Positions 24,735 to 33,086 are shown, numbered from the stretch's first letter. The stretch is DNA of 49,246 nt from Thermoplasmata archaeon (GCA_021787125.1 JAJYMI010000089.1:1-49246), one strand, 5' to 3'. Translations and numbers: made by a program. The notes: generated by a model not told the origin, from the letters alone.

Positions 24735-25373
24735 TTATAATGCTTTTTTGATTTTCATCAGGATGCCATCTCCCAACTCTTCTGTCTCTACGTGGCCTAA
24801 TCTCATCGGTTCTCTCAATGTTCCAAACATCGGAATTCCTTCGTCTCCAACGAGAATGGGAGAGTAGAATATTGAGATCTCGTCCCAGTTATTATCAGTT
24901 ATAAAGGAAGTGATTACAGATTTCCCTCCCTCTATCATTACACTTTTGTATCCCATATTCCCGAGTTCCTGGACCACGAAATCGGATCGGAGAACTTTGT
25001 CGGGACTGTTCTTTACCTCTACCCTCGATGCAACGCTTTGATCGAAGATATCTCCTTCAACCCCTCTTCTGCAAAAAATGACGACCCTTCTCGGATATGA
25101 GAATACTCTAGCATTCCTGTTTACTGTGAGATTGGAATCAAGGATTGCGACGTCAGGAATTCTATCCGATTTGTAGTACTTCTCATTTACAACGAGCTTT
25201 GGATCATCCAGGTTAATTGTATTCTTTCCGACTAGTATGATATCAGATTCTGACCTCATTCTATGAACTCTGGTCAGGTCTTCTAAATTAGAAAATCTGA
25301 ACGCTTTCCCTCCCTTCAGGGCGATCTTTCCATCTAAAGAGCACGCGAAATTTATCACTACTCGGGGTCTCAC
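24735..25373 (-). CDS. 2,5-diamino-6-ribosylamino-4(3H)-pyrimidinone 5'-phosphate reductase
   Basis: 212 aa, RibD C-terminal/DHFR-like fold. It starts RPRVVINFACSLDGKIAL, and has RSESDIILVGKNTINLDDPKLV and MIEGGKSVITSFI, all typical of the stand-alone archaeal reductase in riboflavin and F420 precursor synthesis. The product supplies the pyrimidine branch used by RibH at 4481-4891. It starts at GTG. It appears to be first of a minus-strand run with ahcY; a TATA-like attataatatttct lies about 25 bp upstream. Confidence 0.9.
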   Translation of the reverse strand: MRPRVVINFACSLDGKIALKGGKAFRFSNLEDLTRVHRMRSESDIILVGKNTINLDDPKLVVNEKYYKSDRIPDVAILDSNLTVNRNARVFSYPRRVVIFCRRGVEGDIFDQSVASRVEVKNSPDKVLRSDFVVQELGNMGYKSVMIEGGKSVITSFITDNNWDEISIFYSPILVGDEGIPMFGTLREPMRLGHVETEELGDGILMKIKKAL

Positions 25374-25504
25374 TCTCTAATGAACCAGTAAGAAATATTA
25401 TAATTTGTGCTATAGAGCCCGTTGACACTATCTCCAATCCCGCACTGCCTCTTCCAAGAAATAGCGCGGGAAAATAGTTCAGTTCAAAGCTGAAGTAATG
25501 TTTA

Positions 25505-25520
25505 ATTAGGGTGACCTAAT
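25505..25520. promoter_or_regulatory. Palindromic DtxR/IdeR-type operator candidate
   Basis: ATTAGG-GTGA-CCTAAT: six-base arms, perfect inverted repeat, four-base spacer. TTAGG...CCTAA is the half-site pattern of iron boxes bound by DtxR/IdeR proteins. It ends 8 bp before the GTG of the DtxR-family gene and overlaps the tttaatta TATA-like element (about 25501-25508), so bound protein would block transcription. Autoregulation of the regulator-transporter pair is inferred. Confidence 0.72.
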
Positions 25521-25528
25521 CATGTTGA

Positions 25529-26248
25529 GTGAAACACAATAGTCAGGACTATCTCCTGGCCATTTGGGAGTTATGTGAAAGTTACGAACTTGCTAGTGAG
25601 AAAGGCGTTGCTGAAAGGTTAGGAATCTCTCTGCCATCAGCATGGGAGGGAATTCACAGGCTTGAAAGAGAAGGCATGCTCACACTGAACAAGCAGGGAC
25701 TCACGTTCACAACAGAAGGCTATTCAAGTGCAATGAAAATGGTGAGAGCGCACAGGATCACAGAATATTTTGTCTATTCCTATCTTGAAGTACCCTGGGA
25801 CGAAGTGCACAACTCGGTAATGGACCTCGAACACGATTTCAACGAACAGCTGCTTTCCAACCTGTACAGAAAGATGGACTCTCCCAGTTTCTGCCCTCAT
25901 GGTAATCCTGTCAAACCAGACCAAGCGATGATAGAGATCAGCGCAGATGAAGCTCCGGAAGGCAGGTATTACTTCGTAAGGCCAGTACTGGAAGAGTACG
26001 CATTCCTGAAGAAGCTCTTGAGTGCAGGGTCAACTCCCGGAAAGCTAATTGATATAGAAAAGGGAGGAACCAGCCTATACTTGATTGGCGAGAATGGAGA
26101 ATTCAAATTGCCTTCAAGTATGGAGAAAACGATCAGACTCAGACCAAAATCAGGTGCTCAAAAAAGGTTCTACAAGGGCTCAAAGTTTTCTCCTCATCAG
26201 TCGACTCGAGTCCCGTTTCCACTGAGTTTTAATGAATCCCACACTTAG
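25529..26248 (+). CDS. DtxR-family metal-dependent transcriptional regulator
   Basis: 239 aa. Winged-helix domain (VAERLGISLPSAWEGIHRLEREGMLTL...TTEG), dimerisation/metal domain (VRAHRITEYFVYSYLEVPWDEVHNSVMDLEHDFNEQL) and a C-terminal FeoA-like SH3 domain (residues about 147-208), then a basic tail. By eye against DtxR and MntR the metal ligands are Asp7, His75, Glu79, His94, Met98, Glu101 and His102: Asp7 is MntR-like, while Met98 replaces Cys102 of DtxR and Glu99 of MntR. The metal sensed is therefore open. Its 3' end overlaps the Nramp-like gene by 17 bp and a matching palindrome covers its promoter. Confidence 0.9.
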   Translation: MKHNSQDYLLAIWELCESYELASEKGVAERLGISLPSAWEGIHRLEREGMLTLNKQGLTFTTEGYSSAMKMVRAHRITEYFVYSYLEVPWDEVHNSVMDLEHDFNEQLLSNLYRKMDSPSFCPHGNPVKPDQAMIEISADEAPEGRYYFVRPVLEEYAFLKKLLSAGSTPGKLIDIEKGGTSLYLIGENGEFKLPSSMEKTIRLRPKSGAQKRFYKGSKFSPHQSTRVPFPLSFNESHT

Positions 26249-27434
26249 AAAGTTGTTGCCCGTCTTGGGTCCGGGTTGGGTAGTAATGCTCGCAGACCTG
26301 GATGCGCCGAGTGTCATCACGGCAATACAGTCTGGTATCGAATTCAGGGCTCATCTGATAATATTCTTGATCGTTCTGATTATTCCTCTCTACTTTGTTC
26401 AGGATACTTCCTCTAGGATAGGGGCCGTGACTGGTAAAACTCTGGGTCAAGTAATATCGGAATACTTTGGACACAGCTGGACGATCGTCGCAGTCTCCGG
26501 AAGCGCGATAATAGACTTCGCTGCTTATGTTGGAGAGCTCGCAGGAATTGCGGTCGCTGCTTCTCTGGTCGGAATTCCAGTCCTGGCAACAATAGTCTTT
26601 GTCATAATCATTCACACCATCGTTGTGACTACCGGGAAGTACAAGAAGATAGAAATCTTCCTGGTTGCAATTGGATTTCTTCTGTTCCTGTTTGTGATAC
26701 TAGATTTCTTGGTATATCCACACAACATACACCTGGCGGATTTCTTGCCATACGTTCCCAAGAACTCGTTCTACTTTCTAATCGCCGCAAACATCGGTGC
26801 GGTCATAATGCCGTGGATGTTGTTCTACCATCAGGCAGCGGATGTGGATAGTGGACTCAAGATATCGGGGATGAAGAAGGAGAGTTGGGGAACACTGCAA
26901 GGTGCGATAGCATCTGAGGTGCTTATGGTATCGATTGTGATATTCTCATGGAAGTTGGCACAGGATGGTTACACCAATGGTAATTCCATGCTTTATGTTG
27001 CGGCTGCACTGGGCCACGAAATTGGACCAATAGGGCCCATATTGTTTGCAATAGCGCTCGGCGTTGCCGGCCTCCTTGCCATGTTTGTCATCTCCATGAG
27101 TATGTCTTATTCCCTCTCAGATGTCTTCAAGATGAAGGGATCTTTCAACAAGAGTTTCAGAAGTCAGAAGAAATTTTACGCCATTTTCCTGCTAGAAATT
27201 ATACCAGCTGCTATCCTAACTCTAGCAATCAACAACCTGATCAGCCTAGCACTTGATGTGATGGTTCTCAGCTCAATTGCACTTGCCTTGCCTCTATTAG
27301 TAGTGATAAGAATTGGCTCGAACAGAAAGATCATGGGACAGCACACGATAGGAAGACCAAGAACGGTCTTTCTGTACGCATTCTTGATCTTGGCCGTCGG
27401 ATTAGGAATTTTCTCAATCTTTCAGGTAATCTAG
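26232..27434 (+). CDS. Nramp-like divalent metal transporter
   Basis: 400 aa, about eleven membrane helices. The first-helix motif is GPGWVVMLADLDAPSV, where classic Nramp has DPGN: Asp24 is kept but the Asn position is Ser27. The sixth-helix site is GAVIMPW, retaining the Ala190-x2-Met193 pair; the metal-selecting Met favours a transition metal over magnesium. The His following MP in classic Nramp is Trp here. It overlaps the DtxR-family gene, so uptake of manganese or iron under that regulator is likely. Confidence 0.85.
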   Translation: MNPTLRKLLPVLGPGWVVMLADLDAPSVITAIQSGIEFRAHLIIFLIVLIIPLYFVQDTSSRIGAVTGKTLGQVISEYFGHSWTIVAVSGSAIIDFAAYVGELAGIAVAASLVGIPVLATIVFVIIIHTIVVTTGKYKKIEIFLVAIGFLLFLFVILDFLVYPHNIHLADFLPYVPKNSFYFLIAANIGAVIMPWMLFYHQAADVDSGLKISGMKKESWGTLQGAIASEVLMVSIVIFSWKLAQDGYTNGNSMLYVAAALGHEIGPIGPILFAIALGVAGLLAMFVISMSMSYSLSDVFKMKGSFNKSFRSQKKFYAIFLLEIIPAAILTLAINNLISLALDVMVLSSIALALPLLVVIRIGSNRKIMGQHTIGRPRTVFLYAFLILAVGLGIFSIFQVI

Positions 27435-27674
27435 CTGAACAAGGTGGATGAAAGTAGATGGATTCCTGCTGTCTACCCCAGATTGAGCTGTAGGGCAAAG
27501 ATCTCCTCAAGAATTTCCAGATGTCCGAAGATAACCATTGTTGTGGATATGGAAGAAAGAGGAGAAAGCTAGATACATGGAGAGGGTAGCGACACTTCTT
27601 AAATCCTTTAAACTCACACAGCAGTGCGATCGATTGCAAGGAAATCTAGTTATTCTTAATCCCGATATTTCTCT

Positions 27675-29012
27675 ATGATTGTTTCTCCCCTTGATTATAG
27701 GTACGGTAGGGAAGAAGTGAAGTCAATTTTCTCCGAAGAGTCCAACCTGAAGTTAATGCTAGAAGTGGAAGCGGCTCTTGCAAGGGCCGAGGCAGAAGCA
27801 GGTATAGTACCTAGGGAAGCCGCAGAAGGAATTTCAAAGCATGCGAATCTCGAATCTGTAAAAATAGAGGAGGTCAAGAGGATCGAGAAAGAGATAGGAC
27901 ACAATGTAATGGCCATGGTAAAGGTGCTCACACTAGCCTCGGGAGAGAGTGGAAAATTTGTGCATCTTGGTGCGACTTCCAATGACATCACAGACACAGC
28001 AAATGCACTGCAGTTCAAGAAATTTTATTCTTTCTTGGTCGATGATCTCTTAAATCTGTCTGAAGTTCTGTACGACGTTTCAAAGACCAATTTGAACACA
28101 GTGATGATAGGAAGGACTCATGGACAGCATGCGCTACCGATAACTTTCGGACTAAAGACCTCCGTTTATCTCTCCGAGGTGATGCGTCATATAGAGAGAG
28201 TGGAGGAGTCCCGAAAGAGAGTGGTCGTAGGGAAGTTCATGGGTGCAGTTGGAACGGGTGCTGCCCTGGGAAAAGAAACAATGAAGGTCCAATCCATCCT
28301 GATGAAGAATCTGGGAATCGGTGAAGAAGAGGGTCCAACCCAGATAGTAGACCGGGACAGATATGTGGAATATGTTTCTATGATTGCGAACATTGCCACT
28401 TCTCTGGAAAAGTTTGCAACCGAAATAAGAAATCTCCAGAGGCCCGAGATAGGAGAAGTTCAGGAGCCCTTCAACGAAAAGAGGCAGGTTGGTTCAAGCA
28501 CTATGGCTCAGAAGATCAATCCCGTCACTTCCGAGAACATAGTCTCACTAGCGAGGATCATAAGGGGGTTTGTCGTCCCGATGCACGAGTCCGCAGTACT
28601 GTGGCATGAGAGGGACCTGACTAACAGTGCCTCTGAAAGGTTCATAATTCCCTATGTATCCATACTTATAGACGACATTCTCAACAAGGCAATTTCCGTT
28701 TTCAGTGGTCTCAAGGTAAACTCGGAAGTGATGCTGAAGAACGTCACGAACGATGATCTGGTACTCGGAGAGGCCTATCTGATGGCATTAGTCAATAAAG
28801 GGTATGGTAGACAAGAGGCACACGAGATAGTCAGAATGGCCTCAATGGAAGTCAGAGAGAAAGGAGGGGAGTTAAGGAAAAAAATAGAAGACATGACGGG
28901 AAAGAGTATCAAGAGGCTTTCTCCCCTAGACTATACAGGCAATGCAGTGGAAATAACAGAGAAGATTCTCAGGAATTACGAGATCGTCAGGGGAACTCGG
29001 AACACCCACTAG
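27675..29012 (+). CDS. purB: Adenylosuccinate lyase
   Basis: 445 aa, fumarase/aspartase superfamily. Acts twice in purine synthesis, on SAICAR and adenylosuccinate. Seen: SPLDYRYG at the N terminus, GATSNDITDTANAL, GRTHGQHALPITFG (catalytic His region) and the signature loop GSSTMAQKINPVTSENI, with Ala where Pro is usual (GSSxMPxKxNP). The ATG is preceded by an AT-rich ttattcttaat element about 20-25 bp upstream. It is transcribed alone; an inverted repeat overlaps its stop codon. The 240 bp before it show nothing else recognisable. Confidence 0.94.
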   Translation: MIVSPLDYRYGREEVKSIFSEESNLKLMLEVEAALARAEAEAGIVPREAAEGISKHANLESVKIEEVKRIEKEIGHNVMAMVKVLTLASGESGKFVHLGATSNDITDTANALQFKKFYSFLVDDLLNLSEVLYDVSKTNLNTVMIGRTHGQHALPITFGLKTSVYLSEVMRHIERVEESRKRVVVGKFMGAVGTGAALGKETMKVQSILMKNLGIGEEEGPTQIVDRDRYVEYVSMIANIATSLEKFATEIRNLQRPEIGEVQEPFNEKRQVGSSTMAQKINPVTSENIVSLARIIRGFVVPMHESAVLWHERDLTNSASERFIIPYVSILIDDILNKAISVFSGLKVNSEVMLKNVTNDDLVLGEAYLMALVNKGYGRQEAHEIVRMASMEVREKGGELRKKIEDMTGKSIKRLSPLDYTGNAVEITEKILRNYEIVRGTRNTH

Positions 29013-29032
29013 TACATTTCAAGATACTAGTG
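29007..29032 (+). terminator. 7-bp inverted repeat overlapping the purB stop codon
   Basis: CACTAGT (29007-29013) contains the TAG stop; ACTAGTG (29026-29032) is its perfect complement, with a 12-base loop. Each arm also contains the self-complementary ACTAGT. Confidence 0.45.
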
Positions 29033-29061
29033 TCAATGGCACGACGGGGGTAAAAGTTATT

Positions 29062-29076
29062 TGCCATAGTTTGGCA
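29062..29076. promoter_or_regulatory. Small inverted repeat upstream of methyltransferase gene
   Basis: TGCCA-TAGTT-TGGCA ends 9 bp before the ATG at 29086. It could be an operator overlapping the transcription start. The arms are short, so this is weak. Confidence 0.25.
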
Positions 29077-29085
29077 TAATACCCT

Positions 29086-29844
29086 ATGCCGAACTGGGAA
29101 CGCTTCTACAAGAAGTCGACGGATTACGAACTGTACAGACCTAGGTATCCAGCTGAACTTCTGGATCTGCTAGGAAGAGAAGCTGGCCTAAGCTCTTTCA
29201 CGTCCGTAGCAGACGTCGGTTCGGGTACCGGACTGCTTTCAGAACTTCTTCTCAGATCGAAGTGCAACCTGTACTGTGTAGAGCCCAATGAAGAAATGAG
29301 GAGGGTTTCTGTGGGAAAGTTTGCTCACGAAGAAAAGTGTAAAATCATTGAGGGAACTGCAGAGAACACTTCACTCCTCGACGACTCAATGGATATTGTA
29401 ACGGTTGGACAGGCGTTTCACTGGTTTGATCCTATAAGAGCAAGAATCGAATTCGGAAGAATCCTGAAGAGAGGTGGAAAGGTAGTTTTGATCTGGAACA
29501 CTATAACAGAATCGAAAGAGGGAATGAATTTTGAGTACGAGAAACTGGTAAGGCAGTACAGCAGGGACTTCCATGGAAGTGGTGTTAACTCGACCAGCCT
29601 GACAGCCCTGACAGATTTCTATGGTGGGAATTTCTGTCGCTTCAAGATCAAGAATTATCAGAGACTGAGCCTTGAGGGTATGCTTGGAAGATATCTCTCG
29701 GCTTCTTATTCAATTACCGAAGATGATCCCAGGTTCGAAGACATGAGACATGACTTCGAGAAGACCTTTAGAAAGTACCAAAGCAATGGAGAGATCGTCA
29801 TAGAGTACGAAACAGATGTATTCATAGGAACAATCAATAAGTGA
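29086..29844 (+). CDS. Class I AdoMet-dependent methyltransferase
   Basis: 252 aa. Motif I VADVGSGTGLLSE at about residue 41, acidic strand end CVEPNEEM, motif II EGTAENTSLLDDSMDIVTVGQAFHWF and RILKRGGKVVLIW make a standard Rossmann methyltransferase of the ubiE/COQ5-like type (methyltransferase domain 11). The N-terminal YELYRPRYP pattern is common in bacterial small-molecule methyltransferases. The substrate cannot be inferred. It appears to be a single-gene unit. Confidence 0.85.
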   Translation: MPNWERFYKKSTDYELYRPRYPAELLDLLGREAGLSSFTSVADVGSGTGLLSELLLRSKCNLYCVEPNEEMRRVSVGKFAHEEKCKIIEGTAENTSLLDDSMDIVTVGQAFHWFDPIRARIEFGRILKRGGKVVLIWNTITESKEGMNFEYEKLVRQYSRDFHGSGVNSTSLTALTDFYGGNFCRFKIKNYQRLSLEGMLGRYLSASYSITEDDPRFEDMRHDFEKTFRKYQSNGEIVIEYETDVFIGTINK

Positions 29845-29876
29845 TTCCAATTAATAACCAAAGTTTTTATTGAATC
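29843..29876 (+). terminator. Imperfect hairpin starting in the methyltransferase stop codon
   Basis: GATTC (29843-29847, sharing GA with the TGA stop) pairs with GAATC (29872-29876); inside, AAT and AATAAC segments pair with GTTTTTATT around a CAAA loop, about 13 pairs with two bulges and a mismatch. The 3' arm also serves as the TATA-like element for the following small gene. Confidence 0.4.
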
Positions 29877-29891
29877 TCTGGTTCCATATCG

Positions 29892-30104
29892 GTGGAGTCA
29901 ATCGGAAGATTCTGTTTTTACAATTCTAACGGGACCTGCAATTTCCTGAGGAATGCTCCCACTGAGTGCAATCTGTGTCCAAATTTTGTGTCCTTTAGAA
30001 AGGAGGCACTTCCATTCTCCGAGGGCTCAAAGTTGCCCGTTACATACTTCGATCTCTCGATAAGTCGGGGATCTGGCGACCAATTTCAGATGAGCCTAGT
30101 CTAG
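29892..30104 (+). CDS. Small cysteine-motif protein, function unknown
   Basis: 70 aa, GTG start. CFYNSNGTCNFLRNAPTECNLCPNF has spacing C-x7-C-x9-C-x2-C, suggestive of a zinc- or iron-sulfur-binding site. A gtttttattg TATA-like element ends about 20 bp before the start, the distance used by neighbouring genes. Its stop shares CTAG with the convergent protease stop. I recognise no family; the cysteine pattern and promoter make it more likely real than a chance ORF. Confidence 0.5.
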   Translation: MESIGRFCFYNSNGTCNFLRNAPTECNLCPNFVSFRKEALPFSEGSKLPVTYFDLSISRGSGDQFQMSLV

Positions 30105-31582
30105 ATTATGTGGGGGATAATGACCTCCCACAGTATCAAGAACAGCACGAACAAACTCACTGCCGCTACTATCGCGTCTCTCGCCTTCTTATTCTTCTGC
30201 AGTAATGGAGTGTTAAGGAAAACGTACCCACCGTCCAATGGCACGATCGGCAGAAGGTTCATCAACCCTAACGCGAAATTGAGCCAGAAGAGCCAATAGA
30301 ACAGATACTCAAGGTTGAGGGATACTGGGTTGGAATTGATGGATAATTGCAAGGAAGCAGGCAGAGGGAACTCCGAGTGGAACGGCAGACCAAGGTACTC
30401 GAAGAAACCCAGGGCACCACCAGAGGTAGGGTTCTTTAAGATACTCAGGTAGGAATACTGATCGAAGAGAATCAGGCCAAACACAGAGACGTCTACTCCC
30501 ATGAACGGGTAGTCTTTTGAGATCCCGGGGTTAGAAACTCCCGAGGACAAGAGGTAGGAGTACCTTGAGGCTAGAGTTACATTGTAAGAGTTGTAACTAG
30601 TCCCATTGAATGTCTCGACCGCGACGGTTTGACCAGCTACGTAACTGGACTCCGCCTTGGTAAAAGCAGTGTAGTTAGTGATGGTGTGATTGCCCATTGA
30701 GACGATCACGCTTCCTGGTGTGATTCCGGCGTCATATGCTGGATAATTCTTTAGAACATCGGTAACATAGATTCCATAAACAACACTCTCCGTTATAAGA
30801 TGGCCACTACGCAACAAGGTCACATTTACTTGGCTACCAGGGGTGAAGGAGAGATTTGTCAACACAGAATCGTTCGTAACCGAGACACCTCCCACAGATT
30901 GCAGTATGTCGCCAGGTTGAAATTCTGGAGTAGTTGATAGCGAAGACTGGACCGGTGATCCAGGTACTGGAGCAAATGAGTAGGCCATTAAGATTGCAAG
31001 AACCAAGAATATCACAGTTAGGGTGATGTTCATCCCGGGCCCTGCTGCGAATACCTTTGCTCTAGTTTTCGGTTCTACTTTCTTCATCTCTTCTTCGTCC
31101 GGTTCTACAAATGCACCTATTGGAATGATTAGCCATAACAGCCCAGTACTCCTAACAGGGATGCCAAACCTTCTGGCAGCTATACCGTGAGCAGCTTCGT
31201 GTAGGGCCACTGCAATTATCAGACCTATTATTCCCCATGTTATAGGTAGAGCTGGGTTGATACCCGGAAGGGCAAGATAGTACGAAAGCGAAGGAGCCGC
31301 TCCTTTGGGTATTGAAAGAACCAGAACTGCCTCCCAGATCAGTAAGGCAACGCCACCCGTCGCAAGGAACGGCATAGCGTAGTAGAAGAATGAAACAAAA
31401 TGATCCCAGAACTTGTGTTTCGAGACCCTTTCAATCGTTCTGACTCCTACCTGCGTCTTGATCAGGAGGGCTGGTCCGTAAGGAGCAAAATGGCTCTTGA
31501 ATCTGGTAATAGCAACGTAGAATACCGCTATCCATGCAACAATTAGGATAGCCAAAATAAGGAGCCAATTCACGGGTCGCAA
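30101..31582 (-). CDS. Site-2-type intramembrane metalloprotease with PDZ domain
   Basis: 493 aa. Zinc motif H128-E-A-A-H132 in a membrane helix and the second-site motif LLPIVPLDGG near residue 447 identify the M50 family. Between them (about residues 205-300) lies an extracytoplasmic PDZ-like region with PGDILQSVGGVSVTND and AGITPGSVIVSMGNHTI. Sequons (NVT, NYT, NGT) mark outside loops. Family members cleave membrane-bound regulators; no candidate substrate is adjacent. TTG start; a GTG three codons later is an alternative. Confidence 0.9.
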   Translation of the reverse strand: MRPVNWLLILAILIVAWIAVFYVAITRFKSHFAPYGPALLIKTQVGVRTIERVSKHKFWDHFVSFFYYAMPFLATGGVALLIWEAVLVLSIPKGAAPSLSYYLALPGINPALPITWGIIGLIIAVALHEAAHGIAARRFGIPVRSTGLLWLIIPIGAFVEPDEEEMKKVEPKTRAKVFAAGPGMNITLTVIFLVLAILMAYSFAPVPGSPVQSSLSTTPEFQPGDILQSVGGVSVTNDSVLTNLSFTPGSQVNVTLLRSGHLITESVVYGIYVTDVLKNYPAYDAGITPGSVIVSMGNHTITNYTAFTKAESSYVAGQTVAVETFNGTSYNSYNVTLASRYSYLLSSGVSNPGISKDYPFMGVDVSVFGLILFDQYSYLSILKNPTSGGALGFFEYLGLPFHSEFPLPASLQLSINSNPVSLNLEYLFYWLFWLNFALGLMNLLPIVPLDGGYVFLNTPLLQKNKKARDAIVAAVSLFVLFLILWEVIIPHII

Positions 31583-31678
31583 TCAGAAATGGTCTATTAA
31601 TCATTTCTTTTAACCGTCTCTCGACGTGAGATCCGTCTCAAGATTGATAGTTTCCATGCACTCAGATACCGATTTTGA

Positions 31679-31954
31679 ATAAAACTTACAAAAACTCCTG
31701 CTTCTACGGCTTTTGAGCGGCTCAATAATCTGAAGATGCCTATTCTAGTGATTCTTGGCAGTAGGGATCTGCCCGGGTCAGTCTTGCAAGGAAAGAGAAT
31801 TCACCTACAGATACCTAGATCCGAGCCAAACCTAATCGAAGGAGCCGATCACATTCTTGGCCTTTCCAGGGCGGTAGAGTTCAACACCAAGGTTATGGAT
31901 TTCCTGAATAAAGTGGGGCGTCTGAAGACAGCGTCAGATCGACGAATTGCCTAA
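31679..31954 (+). pseudogene. Alpha/beta-hydrolase, C-terminal remnant
   Basis: The ORF track gives 72 aa from an ATG at 31736, but the same frame is open back to 31679 and keeps protein-like sequence (TPASTAFERLNNLK) before MPILVILGSRDLPG. The whole matches the last quarter of an alpha/beta hydrolase: the strand with the catalytic Asp (GSRD), then IEGADHILGLSRAVEFNTKVMDFL with the catalytic His. No nucleophile elbow (G-x-S-x-G) or upstream half was found in any frame before it. It is best read as a 3' fragment of a lost gene. Confidence 0.62.
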
Positions 31955-32022
31955 CGACAACTCTCCTTCCAATAGCACAGAGTGAATCTATAAGGATAAA
32001 TACCATCCATCATTGAGAGAAC

Positions 32023-32463
32023 GTGCGAGCGAAGGTAGAATGGGTAGACAATTTGACTTTTCTATCCTCTGACGACTCGGGCCACTACGCAATACTTGAT
32101 CACTCAGAAAACAAAGATTTGCAGAAGGGAAGTTCTCCGACCAATATGCTGCTTCAGGCTCTGTGTGGGTGTACGGCAATGGATGTAATATCCATACTTC
32201 AGAAAAAGAAGGAACCAGTGACTGGTCTCGAGGTCAGCGCTGAGGGTACGAGAGCTGCTGATCATCCTAAGGTATTCACTGACGTCAAGCTTGAGTACGT
32301 TGCTTATGGAAATGTAAAGAAGGAGAGCCTGGATAGAGCAGTAGCTCTAAGTCAGGAAAAATATTGCAATATCTCAATCACACTAAAGAGAGCGGGAGTG
32401 AGAGTTACCTTTTCTGCGAGGATAGTCAACGATCAATCTTCATCTGTTAATGACGCTCCGTGA
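32023..32463 (+). CDS. OsmC/Ohr family protein
   Basis: 146 aa, GTG start. The QALCGCTAMDVISILQKK helix supplies Cys48 and Cys50, and SQEKYCNISITL supplies Cys115; one Cys of each helix forms the thiol pair of OsmC-type peroxide reductases. GSSPTNMLLQAL is the usual lead-in. It probably reduces organic hydroperoxides or acts in persulfide/thiol metabolism. A ggataaatacc element lies 20-30 bp upstream. It converges with the DsrE-like gene, 11 bp away. Confidence 0.88.
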   Translation: MRAKVEWVDNLTFLSSDDSGHYAILDHSENKDLQKGSSPTNMLLQALCGCTAMDVISILQKKKEPVTGLEVSAEGTRAADHPKVFTDVKLEYVAYGNVKKESLDRAVALSQEKYCNISITLKRAGVRVTFSARIVNDQSSSVNDAP

Positions 32464-32466
32464 AAT

Positions 32467-32480
32467 TTCTGAATTCAGAA
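32467..32480. terminator. Perfect 14-bp palindrome at convergent gene ends
   Basis: TTCTGAATTCAGAA reads the same on both strands. It begins four bases after the osmC-like stop (32461-32463) and covers the DsrE-like stop (32475-32477 on the minus strand). It is either a bidirectional 3'-end signal or a protein-binding site. Confidence 0.4.
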
Positions 32481-32816
32481 GGAAATCACTGAATAGCCTT
32501 GCTCAAGGTAGTAAGAGATCCTATCTCTATAGTTCTCCAGGGTCACTCCTTTGTCCTGAATCTCCAGAACTATGTTTTTTCTCTTGGCAATTCCCACGCA
32601 TGCAGAATCAATCACACCCGCATCTATGAGTTTTTTCAAATTTTGAGCCCTGTCACCAGTTGCCTTGGCGAGTATAGACTCGCTCTCTCCAAAAAACAGT
32701 ATCTTCAGGCTCTCAAATCTCTTCTCCTCGTCAAGTTTCATTGCGGAATATACTGCCATATCAAATCTAGTGGGTGCCTCTTCTCCGCTCATTACCAGAT
32801 AAAGAACTTTAGTCAT
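32475..32816 (-). CDS. DsrE/DsrF-like sulfur-relay family protein
   Basis: 113 aa. The start KVLYLVMSGEEAPTRFDMAVYSAMKL, the FFGESESILAK strand-loop and KKLIDAGVIDSACVGIAKRK give the alpha/beta sandwich pattern of DsrE-like proteins. The Cys in DSACVGIAK is at the place where family members often carry the sulfur-accepting Cys. Function unproven; the convergent OsmC neighbour hints at sulfur or redox chemistry. A GATGA-CACA-TCATC inverted repeat (32859-32872) lies about 45 bp upstream. Confidence 0.72.
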   Translation of the reverse strand: MTKVLYLVMSGEEAPTRFDMAVYSAMKLDEEKRFESLKILFFGESESILAKATGDRAQNLKKLIDAGVIDSACVGIAKRKNIVLEIQDKGVTLENYRDRISYYLEQGYSVISF

Positions 32817-32858
32817 ATCTGTCCAGTGAAGGGTGAAATATAATGTTGTTCAAATGGT

Positions 32859-32872
32859 GATGACACATCATC
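32859..32872. promoter_or_regulatory. Inverted repeat upstream of DsrE-like gene
   Basis: GATGA-CACA-TCATC, five-base arms, centred about 50 bp before the minus-strand start at 32816. A possible operator; weak because the arms are short. Confidence 0.25.
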
Positions 32873-33051
32873 TCTTTCCAATGGATCTAATGAGAGACTC
32901 TCTTAGCAAAACAAGACATCTGTCACTTGTTAAGGAGGGAAACTGAACGTGGCGTTTGCAAGATATATGTGTCATTCTCACCAATTGTTGCGGGGTGCTC
33001 CCTCACTAAACGAAAAAAGTCATAGCGCTTTCACACAAACTTCCAACAAGT

Positions 33052-33060
33052 CTATATAAA
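33052..33060 (+). promoter_or_regulatory. TATA box of the aIF5A operon
   Basis: CTATATAAA, an almost ideal archaeal TATA element, 27-35 bp before the ATG at 33087, so the transcript should be leaderless or nearly so. The rest of the 270-bp gap upstream (32817-33051) shows no gene. Confidence 0.65.
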
Positions 33061-33086
33061 GCACTATCTTTAACCTGAGATAATAA

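Noticed and set aside
27331-27639. 102-aa minus-strand ORF between the Nramp-like gene and purB
   Set aside because: It partly overlaps the transporter gene and its translation is Pro/Arg/Ser-rich with no motif; treated as non-coding.
32892-32950. Short 18-codon ORF (MRDSLSKTRH...) upstream of aIF5A
   Set aside because: No ribosome-binding site or TATA element at the right distance, and no distinguishing composition.
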